From contig JAEPNB010000001.1 of NCBI GenBank assembly GCA_017643645.1, positions 350,551-414,550 on the forward strand: 64,000 nucleotides of DNA, written 5' to 3'. The notes below the pieces were generated by a model. That model did not search any database. It was not told the DNA's origin and saw nothing but the letters and a program-made list of their open reading frames with translations. The DNA comes from Balneola sp. GTDB lineage: Bacteria; Bacteroidota; Rhodothermia; Balneolales; Balneolaceae. Of this stretch, positions 33,258 through 43,175 are shown one piece after another. Every line of letters begins with the position of its first letter. Position 1 is the first letter of the stretch. A program made the translations under genes and the position numbers.

Positions 33258-34573
33258 ATAGCTTCTTTTACGTACCTGATTCCCTCTGACCCTTTGCCCT
33301 GAGGAACTACTGAGTTTTTAAAACCCAATTTTGCTGCCTCTTTTTTCCTTTGCTCAATATGAGGAACTATTCGAACTTCTCCTCCCAAGCCAACTTCACC
33401 AATAAATGCTGTTCTCTGATTAATGGCTTTATCTGTTAAGCTGGAAACCAACGCACAACATACACCCAAATCTCCGGCCGGATCGTTTAATCTGAACCCA
33501 CCTGCTATATTCAAATAAACATCATGATTGGAAAAACTATAACCGGCTCTTTTTTCCAGAACGGCTAGTAAAAGCGCCAATCTGTTTCGGTCAAAACCGT
33601 TAGATGTCCGCTGTGGCGTTCCATAAGCAGAAGCTGTAACTAAAGCCTGTACTTCAATCAAAAGAGGTCTTGAACCTTCCATTGTACATACTATGGCATT
33701 TCCACTCACACCTTCGGTTTTATCAGATATGAACAACTCTGAAGGATTTGAAACTTCTATCAAACCATCTTCTTTCATTTCAAAAACACCAACTTCCTGC
33801 GCTGGGCCAAAACGGTTTTTTAAACTCCGAAGCAATCGATAGGTATAATTTTTATCTCCTTCAAACTGAAGAACGGTATCTACCATATGCTCCAGTACTC
33901 TTGGGCCGGCGATATCTCCTTCTTTGGTAACATGACCAATCACAATTGTGGTAATATTCTTCTTCTTTGCTAACTGCTGAAACAATGCCGCACATTCTTT
34001 TACCTGTTGAATACTGCCGGGCATACTTTGGAGCTCAGTTCTGTATACAGTCTGAATAGAGTCAACGATCAACAGATCAGGCTGAATTTTCTGAACTTCA
34101 TCAATGATCTTATTGATCTGGGTTTCATTATAGACCAGAAGTTTATCTGATTTAACTCCCAATCTTTTCGCTCTTTGTTTTATCTGTCCTGCAGACTCTT
34201 CACCTGCGCAATATAATATCTTTAAGTCCGGATTAGACTTAGCAATTTGAAGAGTCAAAGTACTTTTGCCGACTCCCGGCTCTCCTCCGATTAAGATATA
34301 CGCCCCGTTTAGAAAACCGCCTCCGAGCACACGGTCAAACTCCTTTATATTACTTAAGAATCTTGACTTCTCGGACGTTTCTACTTCATTCAGATTCTGA
34401 GGTTTAGCCGAATTTTCCAACCCCTCGACTTTGGCTTTGTGATTTACAGACTTACCTTCAACTTTAGACTCTTCAAAAGTATTCCACTTTCCGCATGAAG
34501 GACAGCTACCGAGCCATTTTGCTGATGTGTGGCCGCAATTACTGCAATTAAATTGAGTTCTCAGCTTTGCCAA
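33239..34573 (-). CDS. radA: DNA repair protein RadA
   Basis: RecA-related ATPase that aids branch migration in recombination (444 residues). It has an N-terminal four-Cys zinc finger (CSNCGHTSAKWLGSCPSCG, ~9-27) and Walker A GGEPGVGKST (~93). Walker B is LLIVDSIQTV, the RadA-specific motif is LKNRFGPAQEVG, and the C-terminus is Lon-protease-like (GGFRLNDPAGDLGVCCALVS). The next leftward-transcribed gene upstream ends 1 nt before its start, so they probably share a transcript. Confidence 0.96.
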   Translation of the reverse strand: MAKLRTQFNCSNCGHTSAKWLGSCPSCGKWNTFEESKVEGKSVNHKAKVEGLENSAKPQNLNEVETSEKSRFLSNIKEFDRVLGGGFLNGAYILIGGEPGVGKSTLTLQIAKSNPDLKILYCAGEESAGQIKQRAKRLGVKSDKLLVYNETQINKIIDEVQKIQPDLLIVDSIQTVYRTELQSMPGSIQQVKECAALFQQLAKKKNITTIVIGHVTKEGDIAGPRVLEHMVDTVLQFEGDKNYTYRLLRSLKNRFGPAQEVGVFEMKEDGLIEVSNPSELFISDKTEGVSGNAIVCTMEGSRPLLIEVQALVTASAYGTPQRTSNGFDRNRLALLLAVLEKRAGYSFSNHDVYLNIAGGFRLNDPAGDLGVCCALVSSLTDKAINQRTAFIGEVGLGGEVRIVPHIEQRKKEAAKLGFKNSVVPQGKGSEGIRYVKEAIKKALR

Positions 34574-34574
34574 A

Positions 34575-35621
34575 TCAATCTTTTATTATCTGGTTTTCAA
34601 CAACAGAGCGATTTATGTACCAGGTAGTTGCCATCATTCCAAAGGCAATGCTTATATAATAACTTATGATTCGCCATAAGAAAACAGCAAGACCTATAAA
34701 GGATGGTCGTGAAATCAAAGGTCCTTGAAAAAGAACAAACAAACCTTCTACTCCCCCACTGCCACCGGGAGTAGGCACAACCAAGAACGCCAAGTTCATA
34801 GCCAGACTTCTTAATGCTGAAAGAATTTCAGGTGCCGGTAATAAGCTCAGAATAACTATAGTTGCCAAAGCGACTCTACAGATCCACGACATAGTTGACA
34901 GAGCAAATGCCTTCATTAAAAAACTTAATGGTTTTTTTCTAAGCTGATGAGCGTACTCTTCCAGATTCTCAACTTCGATTGCAATATTGTCTCTGTACTT
35001 TCTTAAAAAAGGAAGTTTAAATACAAAAAGAACTACTTTTTTTATAGCGGCAGGATTAATAAGCACACCATAAGCCAGTAATCCGGCATAAGCCAATAGT
35101 GAAGTGTAGAGGATTACCATTGATGCTTCACCAACAAGTCCTATTTCCGGTGGAACAACTTCATAGAAAATACCACAAATGAGCAAAATCGGTATCGCCA
35201 TAGCAAACCAAATTTGATCCAGCAAAACACCATATAATACAATTGCTGTAGCTGAACCAAGCTTCATTCCTTCTTTATTCATGGCATATGTGGCCATTGG
35301 TGCTCCGCCAATAGTAGAAGGAGAAACTGCTGAAGTAAAATCCCAGGCAAGAACCACTCTGAAAGCAGCCATCCATCCAATTTGCCGCTCTGCAAGGAAA
35401 CGAATCTTAGCTGCTGAAAACCATACTCTTAAAAAAGAAACTAATAAAGCAATAAACAATCCTGGCAACCTTTTTGGTGCCAGATGGGTAAGCACGCCCG
35501 GAGTATAAGTATACCATATAACCCCGGCCATTGTGGCAACGCTCAAAGCAATAGAAATAACCAGATATTTCTTTGAAATGAAATTTTGTGGTTTTGTGCT
35601 ATTTATAGCTTCTGAACTCAA
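34575..35621 (-). CDS. LPG-synthase-TM / UPF0104-type flippase-like membrane protein
   Basis: A 348-residue polytopic membrane protein of the lysylphosphatidylglycerol synthetase TM-region family. It has about eight hydrophobic segments, with SFLRVWFSAAKIRFLAERQ, TIGGAPMATYAMNKEGM and VPTPGGSGGVEGLFVLFQ (~290-307), the last being a family hallmark. No C-terminal aminoacyl-transferase domain is present, so lipid transport or anchoring is more likely than tRNA-dependent lipid modification. It is immediately upstream of radA on the same strand. Confidence 0.85.
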   Translation of the reverse strand: MSSEAINSTKPQNFISKKYLVISIALSVATMAGVIWYTYTPGVLTHLAPKRLPGLFIALLVSFLRVWFSAAKIRFLAERQIGWMAAFRVVLAWDFTSAVSPSTIGGAPMATYAMNKEGMKLGSATAIVLYGVLLDQIWFAMAIPILLICGIFYEVVPPEIGLVGEASMVILYTSLLAYAGLLAYGVLINPAAIKKVVLFVFKLPFLRKYRDNIAIEVENLEEYAHQLRKKPLSFLMKAFALSTMSWICRVALATIVILSLLPAPEILSALRSLAMNLAFLVVPTPGGSGGVEGLFVLFQGPLISRPSFIGLAVFLWRIISYYISIAFGMMATTWYINRSVVENQIIKD

Positions 35622-35648
35622 ATAATCTATTTTTCATTTTTTAAATGA

Positions 35649-35679
35649 TAAAAAAAGCCCTGCCGAATAACGACAAGGC
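35649..35679 (-). terminator. Intrinsic terminator after class I aldolase gene
   Basis: On the minus strand GCCTTGTCG (35679-35671) pairs with CGGCAGGGC (35665-35657) using two G-U pairs and a 5-nt loop. A run of at least seven U follows (35656-35650). It lies 20 nt after the aldolase stop. Confidence 0.85.
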
Positions 35680-35698
35680 ATAACTTGTTACGAACCAA

Positions 35699-36775
35699 TT
35701 AAGCTAAAGTTATATCTTCATCAAGATAAACATCCTGAATCATATTCAATAGCTTAACACCTTCTTTTATTGGTCTTTGAAATGCTTTACGACCACTAAT
35801 AAGTCCCATTCCACCAGCTCTTTTGTTCACAACTGCAGTTTTTACCGCATCAGCAAAATCGTTAGCTCCTGATGCTCCGCCTGAGTTGATCAAACCGGCA
35901 CGACCCGCAAAACAGTTTATCACCTGATATCTTGCTAAATCGATTGGGTGATCTGAAGTCAGTTCAGAATAAATTCGCTCATCCAGCTTTCCATAGCTTG
36001 AATCACCTGAATTCAAAGCTTTGTAACCACCGTTATTGGTTGGAAGCTTTTGCTTTATAATATCCGCTCCTAAAGTTGTACCAATATGATTTGCCTGACC
36101 GGTAAGATCTGCAGAAGCATGATAATCTTCACCATCTACTTTGAATGCATTGTTTCTTGTGTAGCACCAAAGGATTGTAGCCATACCTAATTCATGTGCG
36201 TAAGCAAAAGCTTCTGAAACTTCCTGAATTTGTCGACCTGATTCTTCAGAACCGAAATAGATAGTAGCTCCAACTGCTGCTGCACCCATATTGTACGCCT
36301 GCTCAATATTACCGAACATGATCTGATCAAAAGTATTCGGATAGGTCAACAATTCATTATGGTTGATCTTAACAATAAACGGAATCTTATGGGCATACTT
36401 TCTTGACATGGAAGCAAGTACTCCAAAAGTGGAAGCTACGCCATTACATCCCGCCTCAATTGCAAGTTTGATAATATTCTCAGGATCGAAGTAGTCCGGG
36501 TTTTTTGCAAATGACGCGCCACCTGAATGCTCAATTCCCTGATCTACAGGAAGAATAGAAACATATCCTGTTCCACCAAGTCTTCCATGATCGAGCAACC
36601 ACTGAAGATTACCTAACACTCTGTTATTTCTATCAGAGTGATACCAAACTTCATCAACATAATTCCCTGATGGTTTGATCAAACGTTCTCTTTTAATTGT
36701 TTGACTGGTATGATTTAGTAAGAAAGATGCTTCATCCCCTAAAAGTTCTTCTATACTCTTTGTTCCAAGTGACAT
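35699..36775 (-). CDS. fbaB: Class I fructose-bisphosphate aldolase (FbaB/DhnA family)
   Basis: Schiff-base aldolase that splits fructose-1,6-bisphosphate in glycolysis and makes it in gluconeogenesis. The 358 residues include [18 protein letters not shown] (~74-91), [12 protein letters not shown] with an active-site-type Lys, [17 protein letters not shown] and [18 protein letters not shown]. These are characteristic of the prokaryotic class I (E. coli FbaB-like) family rather than the zinc class II enzyme. It has a strong terminator directly after the stop and starts divergently from dusB. Confidence 0.93.
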   Translation of the reverse strand: MSLGTKSIEELLGDEASFLLNHTSQTIKRERLIKPSGNYVDEVWYHSDRNNRVLGNLQWLLDHGRLGGTGYVSILPVDQGIEHSGGASFAKNPDYFDPENIIKLAIEAGCNGVASTFGVLASMSRKYAHKIPFIVKINHNELLTYPNTFDQIMFGNIEQAYNMGAAAVGATIYFGSEESGRQIQEVSEAFAYAHELGMATILWCYTRNNAFKVDGEDYHASADLTGQANHIGTTLGADIIKQKLPTNNGGYKALNSGDSSYGKLDERIYSELTSDHPIDLARYQVINCFAGRAGLINSGGASGANDFADAVKTAVVNKRAGGMGLISGRKAFQRPIKEGVKLLNMIQDVYLDEDITLA

Positions 36776-36886
36776 AGTTACAATAAATTTGATATTAATT
36801 TTAAAGGCTAAAATATAGTAGTTAATCTACGAAATGACTAACACGGACTGTCAAAATCGATACTGAAATAATTGTCGCACATTTCT

Positions 36887-36894
36887 TAACTTTG
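36887..36894 (+). promoter_or_regulatory. -7 motif TAACTTTG immediately before dusB start
   Basis: TAACTTTG fits TAnnTTTG and ends only 4 nt before the ATG at 36899. If it is a real promoter, transcription would begin at or next to the start codon, giving a leaderless mRNA. A TTG at 36872-36874 lies 12 bp upstream. Confidence 0.4.
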
Positions 36895-36898
36895 AGTT

Positions 36899-37888
36899 AT
36901 GAATATTGATGACATCACTTTACCGAAAAAACCGCTTTTCTTAGCGCCGATGGAAGACGTAACTGATTCGCCTTTCAGACAGATTTGCAGAGAAAAAGGT
37001 GCCGATATAGTATTTACTGAATTTATCAGCTCAGAAGCACTTATACGTGACTCTGAAATTGCACTTCATAAAATGAGCTTTGATGAGAGTGAGCGACCAT
37101 TTGGAGTTCAGATCTTTGGCGGGCGTGAAGAAGCTATGCATGGCGCTGCTAAAGTAGCACTGAATAATAATCCTGATGTTGTTGATATAAACTTCGGTTG
37201 CCCTGTTTATAAAGTGGTCAACAAAGGTGCCGGAGCCGCTTGTCTCAAAGATCTTGACATGATGGAGCGAATGGCAGGAACTGTTGTAGATGCCGTTACT
37301 GACAGACCTGTAACAGTAAAAACCAGACTCGGCTGGGATGATGATACCATCAAAATTCAGGAAGTTGCTTTGATGCTTCAAAAACTGGGAGTAAAAGCAT
37401 TAACGGTTCATGCCCGAACACGTTGTCAAAAATATAAAGGGGATGCGCGCTGGGAATGGTTGAAAAAACTTAAAAACACCCCCGGACTTGAAATCCCCAT
37501 TATTGGAAATGGAGATGTGACTTCTCCTGAACTCGCTAAAAAGATGTTCGACGAAACCGGAGTTGACGGAGTCATGATCGGCAGAGGTGCCATCGGAAAT
37601 CCTTGGATCTTTGAACAATCCAGACATTACCTGGAAACCGGAGAGCTATTACCGGAGCCAACTTTAGAAGAAAAGCTCAATGTTTGCGCAGAACAACTAC
37701 GTAAATCAGTAGTTCATCAGGGCGAAAAGTACGGCGTTGTGATCATGAAAAAACATTACGGTCAATATCTGAAAGGCATTTATAACGGAAAAAAACTCCG
37801 TATGGAGCTGATGAAGCACGACACTATGGATCCTATTTTAGAAATCCTTCTCAACTTCAAAGAAGAAGACTCTTTTGCTTTAGCTTGA
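36899..37888 (+). CDS. dusB: tRNA-dihydrouridine synthase (DusB-type)
   Basis: FMN-dependent enzyme that reduces uridine in tRNA D-loops. The 329-residue TIM-barrel protein shows LFLAPMEDVTDSPFRQICRE (~13-32), INFGCPVYKVVNKGAGAAC with the catalytic-loop Cys at ~101, VKTRLGWDDD, LTVHARTRCQKYKGDARWE, and VMIGRGAIGNPWIF near ~225. The only visible promoter motif is 4 nt upstream of the ATG, and I see no Shine-Dalgarno site. An intergenic inverted element follows 12 nt after the stop. Confidence 0.95.
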   Translation: MNIDDITLPKKPLFLAPMEDVTDSPFRQICREKGADIVFTEFISSEALIRDSEIALHKMSFDESERPFGVQIFGGREEAMHGAAKVALNNNPDVVDINFGCPVYKVVNKGAGAACLKDLDMMERMAGTVVDAVTDRPVTVKTRLGWDDDTIKIQEVALMLQKLGVKALTVHARTRCQKYKGDARWEWLKKLKNTPGLEIPIIGNGDVTSPELAKKMFDETGVDGVMIGRGAIGNPWIFEQSRHYLETGELLPEPTLEEKLNVCAEQLRKSVVHQGEKYGVVIMKKHYGQYLKGIYNGKKLRMELMKHDTMDPILEILLNFKEEDSFALA

Positions 37889-37899
37889 TGGGTTTATGT

Positions 37900-37972
37900 G
37901 CCACAAAAGCACGGAAACACTAAGAATCTACTTTTATGAATGAACCTTTTTGTGTCTTTGTGCTTTAGTGGC
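37900..37972. repeat. Intergenic inverted element (GCCACAAAAGCAC type)
   Basis: Imperfect 21-bp arms at 37900-37920 and 37952-37972 mirror each other at 17 positions (GCCACAAAAGCAC facing GTGCTTTAGTGGC) across a 31-bp centre. Similar CCACAAAG/CTTTGTGG palindromes are common between Bacteroidota genes. It could act as a terminator-like hairpin after dusB. Confidence 0.65.
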
Positions 37973-38039
37973 TACTACTAAGCGAATCTTTTTTAAATTT
38001 ACATCGTAGTCTCTTAAAGTTTATAAACAAGGAGACATC

Positions 38040-38246
38040 ATGTTGGCAAGATTAGCACGTGTATTAAAATCATTTCTTGGAGCAGCCGGAGTTGCAGCTT
38101 CGCCCATAAAAGCTATTACCGGTATCGTAGTTAGCATTATCATCCCATATCTCCTATATGCTTTCTTAGGTGGATTCGGAATTGCTTTAGCTATCTTCGG
38201 AATTGGTTGGGGAATCTGGTATTTCGTAAAAAAGAAAGACCAATAA
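38040..38246 (+). CDS. Small two-helix membrane protein
   Basis: The 68-residue product has a basic amphipathic N-terminus (MLARLARVLKSFLG). Two hydrophobic helices follow (~20-42 and ~43-62), separated by YAFLGGFG, with a KKKDQ tail. The start is well supported by AAGGAG five nt before ATG, one of the clearest ribosome-binding sites in the window. A terminator follows at once, so it is a stand-alone gene. Function unknown. Confidence 0.75.
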   Translation: MLARLARVLKSFLGAAGVAASPIKAITGIVVSIIIPYLLYAFLGGFGIALAIFGIGWGIWYFVKKKDQ

Positions 38247-38248
38247 AA

Positions 38249-38277
38249 AAGCCACTTCGAACTAACAAAGTGGCTTT
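38249..38277. terminator. Bidirectional terminator between small membrane gene and trxA
   Basis: AAGCCACTT (38249-38257) pairs perfectly with AAGTGGCTT (38268-38276) around a 10-nt loop. A-rich sequence precedes it and T/A follows, so it can end transcription from both convergent genes. Confidence 0.8.
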
Positions 38278-38300
38278 AAAATTCTAAAAAAATCAGCTTT

Positions 38301-38627
38301 TTAAGCGATCTGCGCATCTAATTGCTTTGTAAGATGTGGCTTTGGAACCGCACCAACAATCTGATCTACTACTTCACCGTTTTTAAAGATCAATAATGCA
38401 GGAATACTTCTGATTCCGTATTTCACAGATATATCAGGATTATTATCCACATTCACTTTTCCGATCTTTGCTTTTCCTTCGTATTCACCAGCCATCTCTT
38501 CTACAACCGGACCAATCATGCGGCAAGGACCACACCATTCAGCCCAAAAGTCTACAAGTACCGGTTTATCTGAGTTAAGTACCTCAGCTTCAAAGTTGCC
38601 GTCTGTAAATTCTAATGCTTTTGCCAT
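38301..38627 (-). CDS. trxA: Thioredoxin
   Basis: Cytoplasmic disulfide reductase of 108 residues with the active site WAEWCGPCR (~28-36), the cis-Pro region [11 protein letters not shown] and the C-terminal helix typical of TrxA. It is transcribed leftward between the terminator at 38249-38277 and the dnaE stop region, with ~100 bp to dnaE. Confidence 0.97.
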   Translation of the reverse strand: MAKALEFTDGNFEAEVLNSDKPVLVDFWAEWCGPCRMIGPVVEEMAGEYEGKAKIGKVNVDNNPDISVKYGIRSIPALLIFKNGEVVDQIVGAVPKPHLTKQLDAQIA

Positions 38628-38732
38628 TGTTCAAAAATTAAATTAAATGTCTTTTTTGTTATTGCTCTAAATATGCGAATAATTCTGCTAACTAGTCACA
38701 TTGTTTGTAATTATCATCTTGATTGCACCCCT

Positions 38733-41700
38733 TTATGAAGCGCCCATCACCAATTCCACACTTTCTTCTCCGAGAACATCCCGTAAACCCTTCATTAACT
38801 CCGGATTAGGATCCACTACAAAGTTTCTCATATTCATTCTGATCGGTCCATTCGCTTCAGGACTGTGTACCATCATCTTTACCATGGTACTGCCTCGGTT
38901 TGTTGTGAACAAGGTTTCCATTTTGTTCAAAATCTCTTCATCTAATAAAGCCGTATCAAGTTTTAATCTCAGATTTAGATTATCCTGATTTTTTTCGCGA
39001 AGATTTTCAACCCTTTCAATATTGTTTACGATTACACTATCACCCCGTTCACGCTTCACAAACTTTCCGGAGATAAAAACTACATTATCAACTTCCAGAA
39101 GCGCCGAAAACTGATCGAATTGTTTACTGAAAACTGCCAATTCCATTGAAGAGTGCAAATCCTCTACTTGAAGAAATGCGATCGGTCTGCCCTTCTTATC
39201 AGTTGCCTGGCGTTTACTTGTTATAATTGCTATAAATCGGATCGTAGATTCGTGCTGAAGTCGGTTCATAGACTCGTCACTCAGATTCTGACTTCCAAAG
39301 AGCTTTATATCTTCTTCATATTTTGTTAACGGATGTCCACTCAGATAGAACCCGATTAATTCACGCTCATTATTAAGCCTTTCAATACTACTCCATTTTG
39401 GAACGGGCTTCAATTTTGGTTCCTGAGACATCGCTCCACCGGCATCACCACCAAACATATTAACCTGACTTAATCGCTCTTCTTCCTGTTTGCGGGCGCC
39501 ATATTGGAGAATATCTTCCACTCCCATCATCAACTCGGCACGATTGTCATTTAACTCATCGAAAGCTCCTGCAGCGATCAAACTTTCCAGTGTTCTTCTG
39601 TTGCACACTCTGGAATCAATCCGTGCCGCAAAATCGAAAATGCTTTTAAACAATCCTTTTGATTCCCGCTCTTCAACGATCTGTTTAATTGCGGAAGAAC
39701 CCACTCCTTTTATTGCCGACATTCCATATTGAACGCGCCCGTCTTTGGCTACGAATTTTCCTCGCGCCGTATTGATATTCGGCGGATCAACCTCAATTCC
39801 CAAGCGGTGACATTCTTCAATAAATGAAGCTACTTTTTTGATATCACTCATGTTGTGACTCATTACCGCAGCCATATATTCAGCCGGATAATTCGCCTTG
39901 AAATACATAGTGTGATAAGCTACCACCGAATAAGCCGCAGAGTGAGATTTATTGAAACCGTAACTCGCAAACATCTGCATCTTCTCAAAAACAGAAATCG
40001 CCGTTTTCTCATCCACGCCCTGAGCCTGAGCACCTTCAATGAATTTCGGCTTCTCTGCCTCCATCACTTCATGCTTTTTCTTACCCATCGCTCTTCGGAG
40101 TAGATCTGCACCGCCAAGTGTATAACCACCCATTTTCTGAGCTACATTCATGATCTGCTCCTGATAGATCATAATCCCAAAAGTTGGTTCCAGAATGTCT
40201 TTGATCAATTCGTGATCATACTCCGCTTTTTCAACTCCATGTTTACGCTTGATGTAATCCGGAATAAACTGCATCGGTCCCGGCCGATACAATGCGTTCA
40301 TTGCAATCAAATCATTAATGGTAGTCGGTTTCAAGTCTTTGAGATACTTCCGCATCCCCTCACTCTCAAACTGGAATGTTCCTAAGGTTCCACCCTTTTG
40401 GTAAAGCTTATAAGTCTTTTCATCATCCAGAGGAATATCATCCAGATCATATTCCTTACCATGATTTTCCTTTACGTATGCAATTGCTGTTTTCAGGATC
40501 GAAAGAGTTTTCAATCCCAGAAAATCCATTTTCAGCATTCCTGCGCTCTCAATAACACTTCCATCAAATTGTGTTACGTACAGATCAGCATCTTTTGCAG
40601 TACTAACCGGAATATATTCTGTGAGTTTATCAGGAGCGATGATCACCCCTGCCGCGTGAATTCCAGTATTCCGAACAGAGCCTTCCAGCACATGCGCCAT
40701 TTTTAACGTCTCTGCTTCCAGACCTTCTCCGGCTTTCATATCACGAAGTTCTTTCACTTCTCCAAAAGCATCATCGAGTGAAGTACCCGGTCGCTCAGGA
40801 ACCAATTTTGCCAAACGATCTGCATCAGATAAAGGCAGATCCAGTACTCTGGCTACATCACGAACGGAAGATCGAGCTGCCATAGAGCCGAACGTAATAA
40901 TATGAGCAACCTGGTCTTTTCCGTATTTATTTACTACATATTCGATCACTTTTTGTCGACCATCATCATCAAAGTCAATATCGATATCAGGCATGGAAAC
41001 ACGTTCCGGATTCAGGAAACGCTCAAAAAGCAGATCGTACTTCAGAGGATCGATATTTGTAATTCCAGTACAATAAGCGACCACAGAACCGGCTGCAGAA
41101 CCACGTCCCGGTCCCACATAAACGCCCATATCACGGGCGGCTGCAATAAAATCCTGAACAATGAGGAAATATCCTGCAAAACCCATATCTGAAATGATGC
41201 CTAACTCCAGATCAATTCTGTCTTTTACCTCATCAGTAAATTCAGGATATCTTGGCTTAGCACCTTCTAAAGTCAGGTGTCTGAGATAATCGTTCTCGGT
41301 TTCAAATCCTTCCGGTAATTCAAAGTTGGGTAGGATCACATCTCTTGAAAGCTTAATAGGCTCAACTTTATCTACTATTTCTTTGGTAGACAATATCGCT
41401 TCCGGCATATCCGGAAACAGCGCTTTCATCTCTTCCGTAGTCTTGAAATAGAATTCATTATTCGGGAAACCCCAGCGAAAATCCTTACCTCTTCCTATCG
41501 GAGTACTTTTCAGCTTTCCGTCGTCAATACAGATCAAGGCATCATGAGCTTCTGAATCTTCCTGTTCCAAGTAGAACACGTTATTTGAAGCAACCAGTTT
41601 TACATCGTATTTCTGAGAAAATTCCTTAAATACTTCGTTTACTTTACGTTCTTCATCCAGACCATGATTGATAACCTCCAAATAAAAATCATCCCCGAAA

Positions 41701-42938
41701 ACTTCTTTCCACCACTGCAGTGCTTCCTCAGCATATTCTTCTCCTTTATTCAGAATAAGGTCAGCAAGTTCTCCGCGAATACCGCCACTCAAGCAGATAA
41801 GATCTTCGGAATATTCTTTGATCACTTCTTTATCTACACGGGCAAACTTGTAATAATACCCCTCAGTAAAACCGATAGAACTTAGCTTCGCAAGATTTTT
41901 GTACCCATTTTGATTCTTAGCCAACAACGGTATCTGGTATTTTTTATCACGGTTATCTCTGGTAAATTTCTTTTGATGACGATCTTCCACCATATAAAAC
42001 TCACAACCAACGATAGGTTTAATACCGGCATCATTAGCAGCTGCAACAAAAGAAAATGCTCCGTACATATTACCCAGATCGGTAAGCCCGACGGCCGGCA
42101 TTCCCTCTTTTTTGGCTTTTGCTACCAGTTCTTTAATTCCTGCAGTAGCCTGAAGTACAGAAAATTTTGAATGACAATGTAAATGTGTGAATGCAATATC
42201 TTCGTCGATCTCAACTTTAAGATCGATCTCGTTGCTATCATCAGCTGAGGTTTCTGCTACCTCATCTTTTTTTTTGATGCGGGATGGAGATCTCAGATCT
42301 ATATAATGCTCCCGCTTCATATAACTTGCTGACGGCTGATATAGCTTTGCATCGATCGGGAAATTGACTTTGGTTACACCCAAACGAACCATTTCTAGAA
42401 AAATTCTTGCCGTTGCTTCTACATCGGCTGCTGCATCGTGAGCATCCTCAAATCCTTTATCAAAAAGTTTCCAATGTAATTCGGTAAGTGTCGGCCATTT
42501 GTATCCTCGTGCGCCTTCGATCTTACAAAAATCAGTACCATCATCTTTGGTATCGATCTTTGCTTTATCCATGATAGCAGATGGAATCTTCTTACGAATA
42601 TATTCCGCTCCCATGATCTTCTCGTCGAAACTTACATTATGACCGATCAGGAAATGAGCTTTATCAATAGCTTTGCGAAACTCATGAAGAACAAATTCGA
42701 GATCGTCACCTTCTTCCTGTGCACGCTTAGTGGAAATTCCGTGTATCTTTTCGGAATTGAATGGAATCGTAAATCCTTCCGGTTTTACAATATAATTCCC
42801 ACTCGACAGCAACTTACCTGTATGGTCGTGATGTTGCCAGGCTAACTGAACCAGTCTCGGCCAGTTTTCTAAATCGGTTATTGGGGCTGAAAAATTTTGT
42901 GGAAGACCTGTGGTCTCCGTATCAAAAATTAAATACAT
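38733..42938 (-). CDS. dnaE: DNA polymerase III alpha subunit with fused N-terminal proofreading exonuclease
   Basis: Replicative polymerase of 1401 residues. Residues ~1-190 are a DnaQ-like DEDDh exonuclease: DTETTGL (~6-12), IGHNVSFD and HDAAADVEA (~162-170). The PHP domain starts near 250 with HLHCHSKFSV. Its usual TDHGN is TDLGN near residue 283, so a metal ligand is lost. The polymerase core includes GPGRGSAAGSVVAYC and MPDIDIDFDDDGR with the catalytic Asp residues. HhH and OB domains close the C-terminus. Exonuclease-alpha fusion is known in Bacteroidota relatives and would make a separate epsilon subunit unnecessary. Confidence 0.95.
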   Translation of the reverse strand: MYLIFDTETTGLPQNFSAPITDLENWPRLVQLAWQHHDHTGKLLSSGNYIVKPEGFTIPFNSEKIHGISTKRAQEEGDDLEFVLHEFRKAIDKAHFLIGHNVSFDEKIMGAEYIRKKIPSAIMDKAKIDTKDDGTDFCKIEGARGYKWPTLTELHWKLFDKGFEDAHDAAADVEATARIFLEMVRLGVTKVNFPIDAKLYQPSASYMKREHYIDLRSPSRIKKKDEVAETSADDSNEIDLKVEIDEDIAFTHLHCHSKFSVLQATAGIKELVAKAKKEGMPAVGLTDLGNMYGAFSFVAAANDAGIKPIVGCEFYMVEDRHQKKFTRDNRDKKYQIPLLAKNQNGYKNLAKLSSIGFTEGYYYKFARVDKEVIKEYSEDLICLSGGIRGELADLILNKGEEYAEEALQWWKEVFGDDFYLEVINHGLDEERKVNEVFKEFSQKYDVKLVASNNVFYLEQEDSEAHDALICIDDGKLKSTPIGRGKDFRWGFPNNEFYFKTTEEMKALFPDMPEAILSTKEIVDKVEPIKLSRDVILPNFELPEGFETENDYLRHLTLEGAKPRYPEFTDEVKDRIDLELGIISDMGFAGYFLIVQDFIAAARDMGVYVGPGRGSAAGSVVAYCTGITNIDPLKYDLLFERFLNPERVSMPDIDIDFDDDGRQKVIEYVVNKYGKDQVAHIITFGSMAARSSVRDVARVLDLPLSDADRLAKLVPERPGTSLDDAFGEVKELRDMKAGEGLEAETLKMAHVLEGSVRNTGIHAAGVIIAPDKLTEYIPVSTAKDADLYVTQFDGSVIESAGMLKMDFLGLKTLSILKTAIAYVKENHGKEYDLDDIPLDDEKTYKLYQKGGTLGTFQFESEGMRKYLKDLKPTTINDLIAMNALYRPGPMQFIPDYIKRKHGVEKAEYDHELIKDILEPTFGIMIYQEQIMNVAQKMGGYTLGGADLLRRAMGKKKHEVMEAEKPKFIEGAQAQGVDEKTAISVFEKMQMFASYGFNKSHSAAYSVVAYHTMYFKANYPAEYMAAVMSHNMSDIKKVASFIEECHRLGIEVDPPNINTARGKFVAKDGRVQYGMSAIKGVGSSAIKQIVEERESKGLFKSIFDFAARIDSRVCNRRTLESLIAAGAFDELNDNRAELMMGVEDILQYGARKQEEERLSQVNMFGGDAGGAMSQEPKLKPVPKWSSIERLNNERELIGFYLSGHPLTKYEEDIKLFGSQNLSDESMNRLQHESTIRFIAIITSKRQATDKKGRPIAFLQVEDLHSSMELAVFSKQFDQFSALLEVDNVVFISGKFVKRERGDSVIVNNIERVENLREKNQDNLNLRLKLDTALLDEEILNKMETLFTTNRGSTMVKMMVHSPEANGPIRMNMRNFVVDPNPELMKGLRDVLGEESVELVMGAS

Positions 42939-43175
42939 CTAAAAGTTATCTGCTATTCTTTACTTAAAAAGAATATACAGTTCTAATATTCACTTAACAG
43001 ATTTAGTTTTCAACAATTAACATGAACATGCTATTAACTCAATAGTACTAAAAAAAGTAATCTGCTACTGTATTAATAATAAAAACGATTTGGGTCTGTA
43101 AGAATTCTTTATTAATTATTACTTTCCTGAAATTAATACCCCCCTTCAATCAATACTTTTAAAAAAAATAGACAA

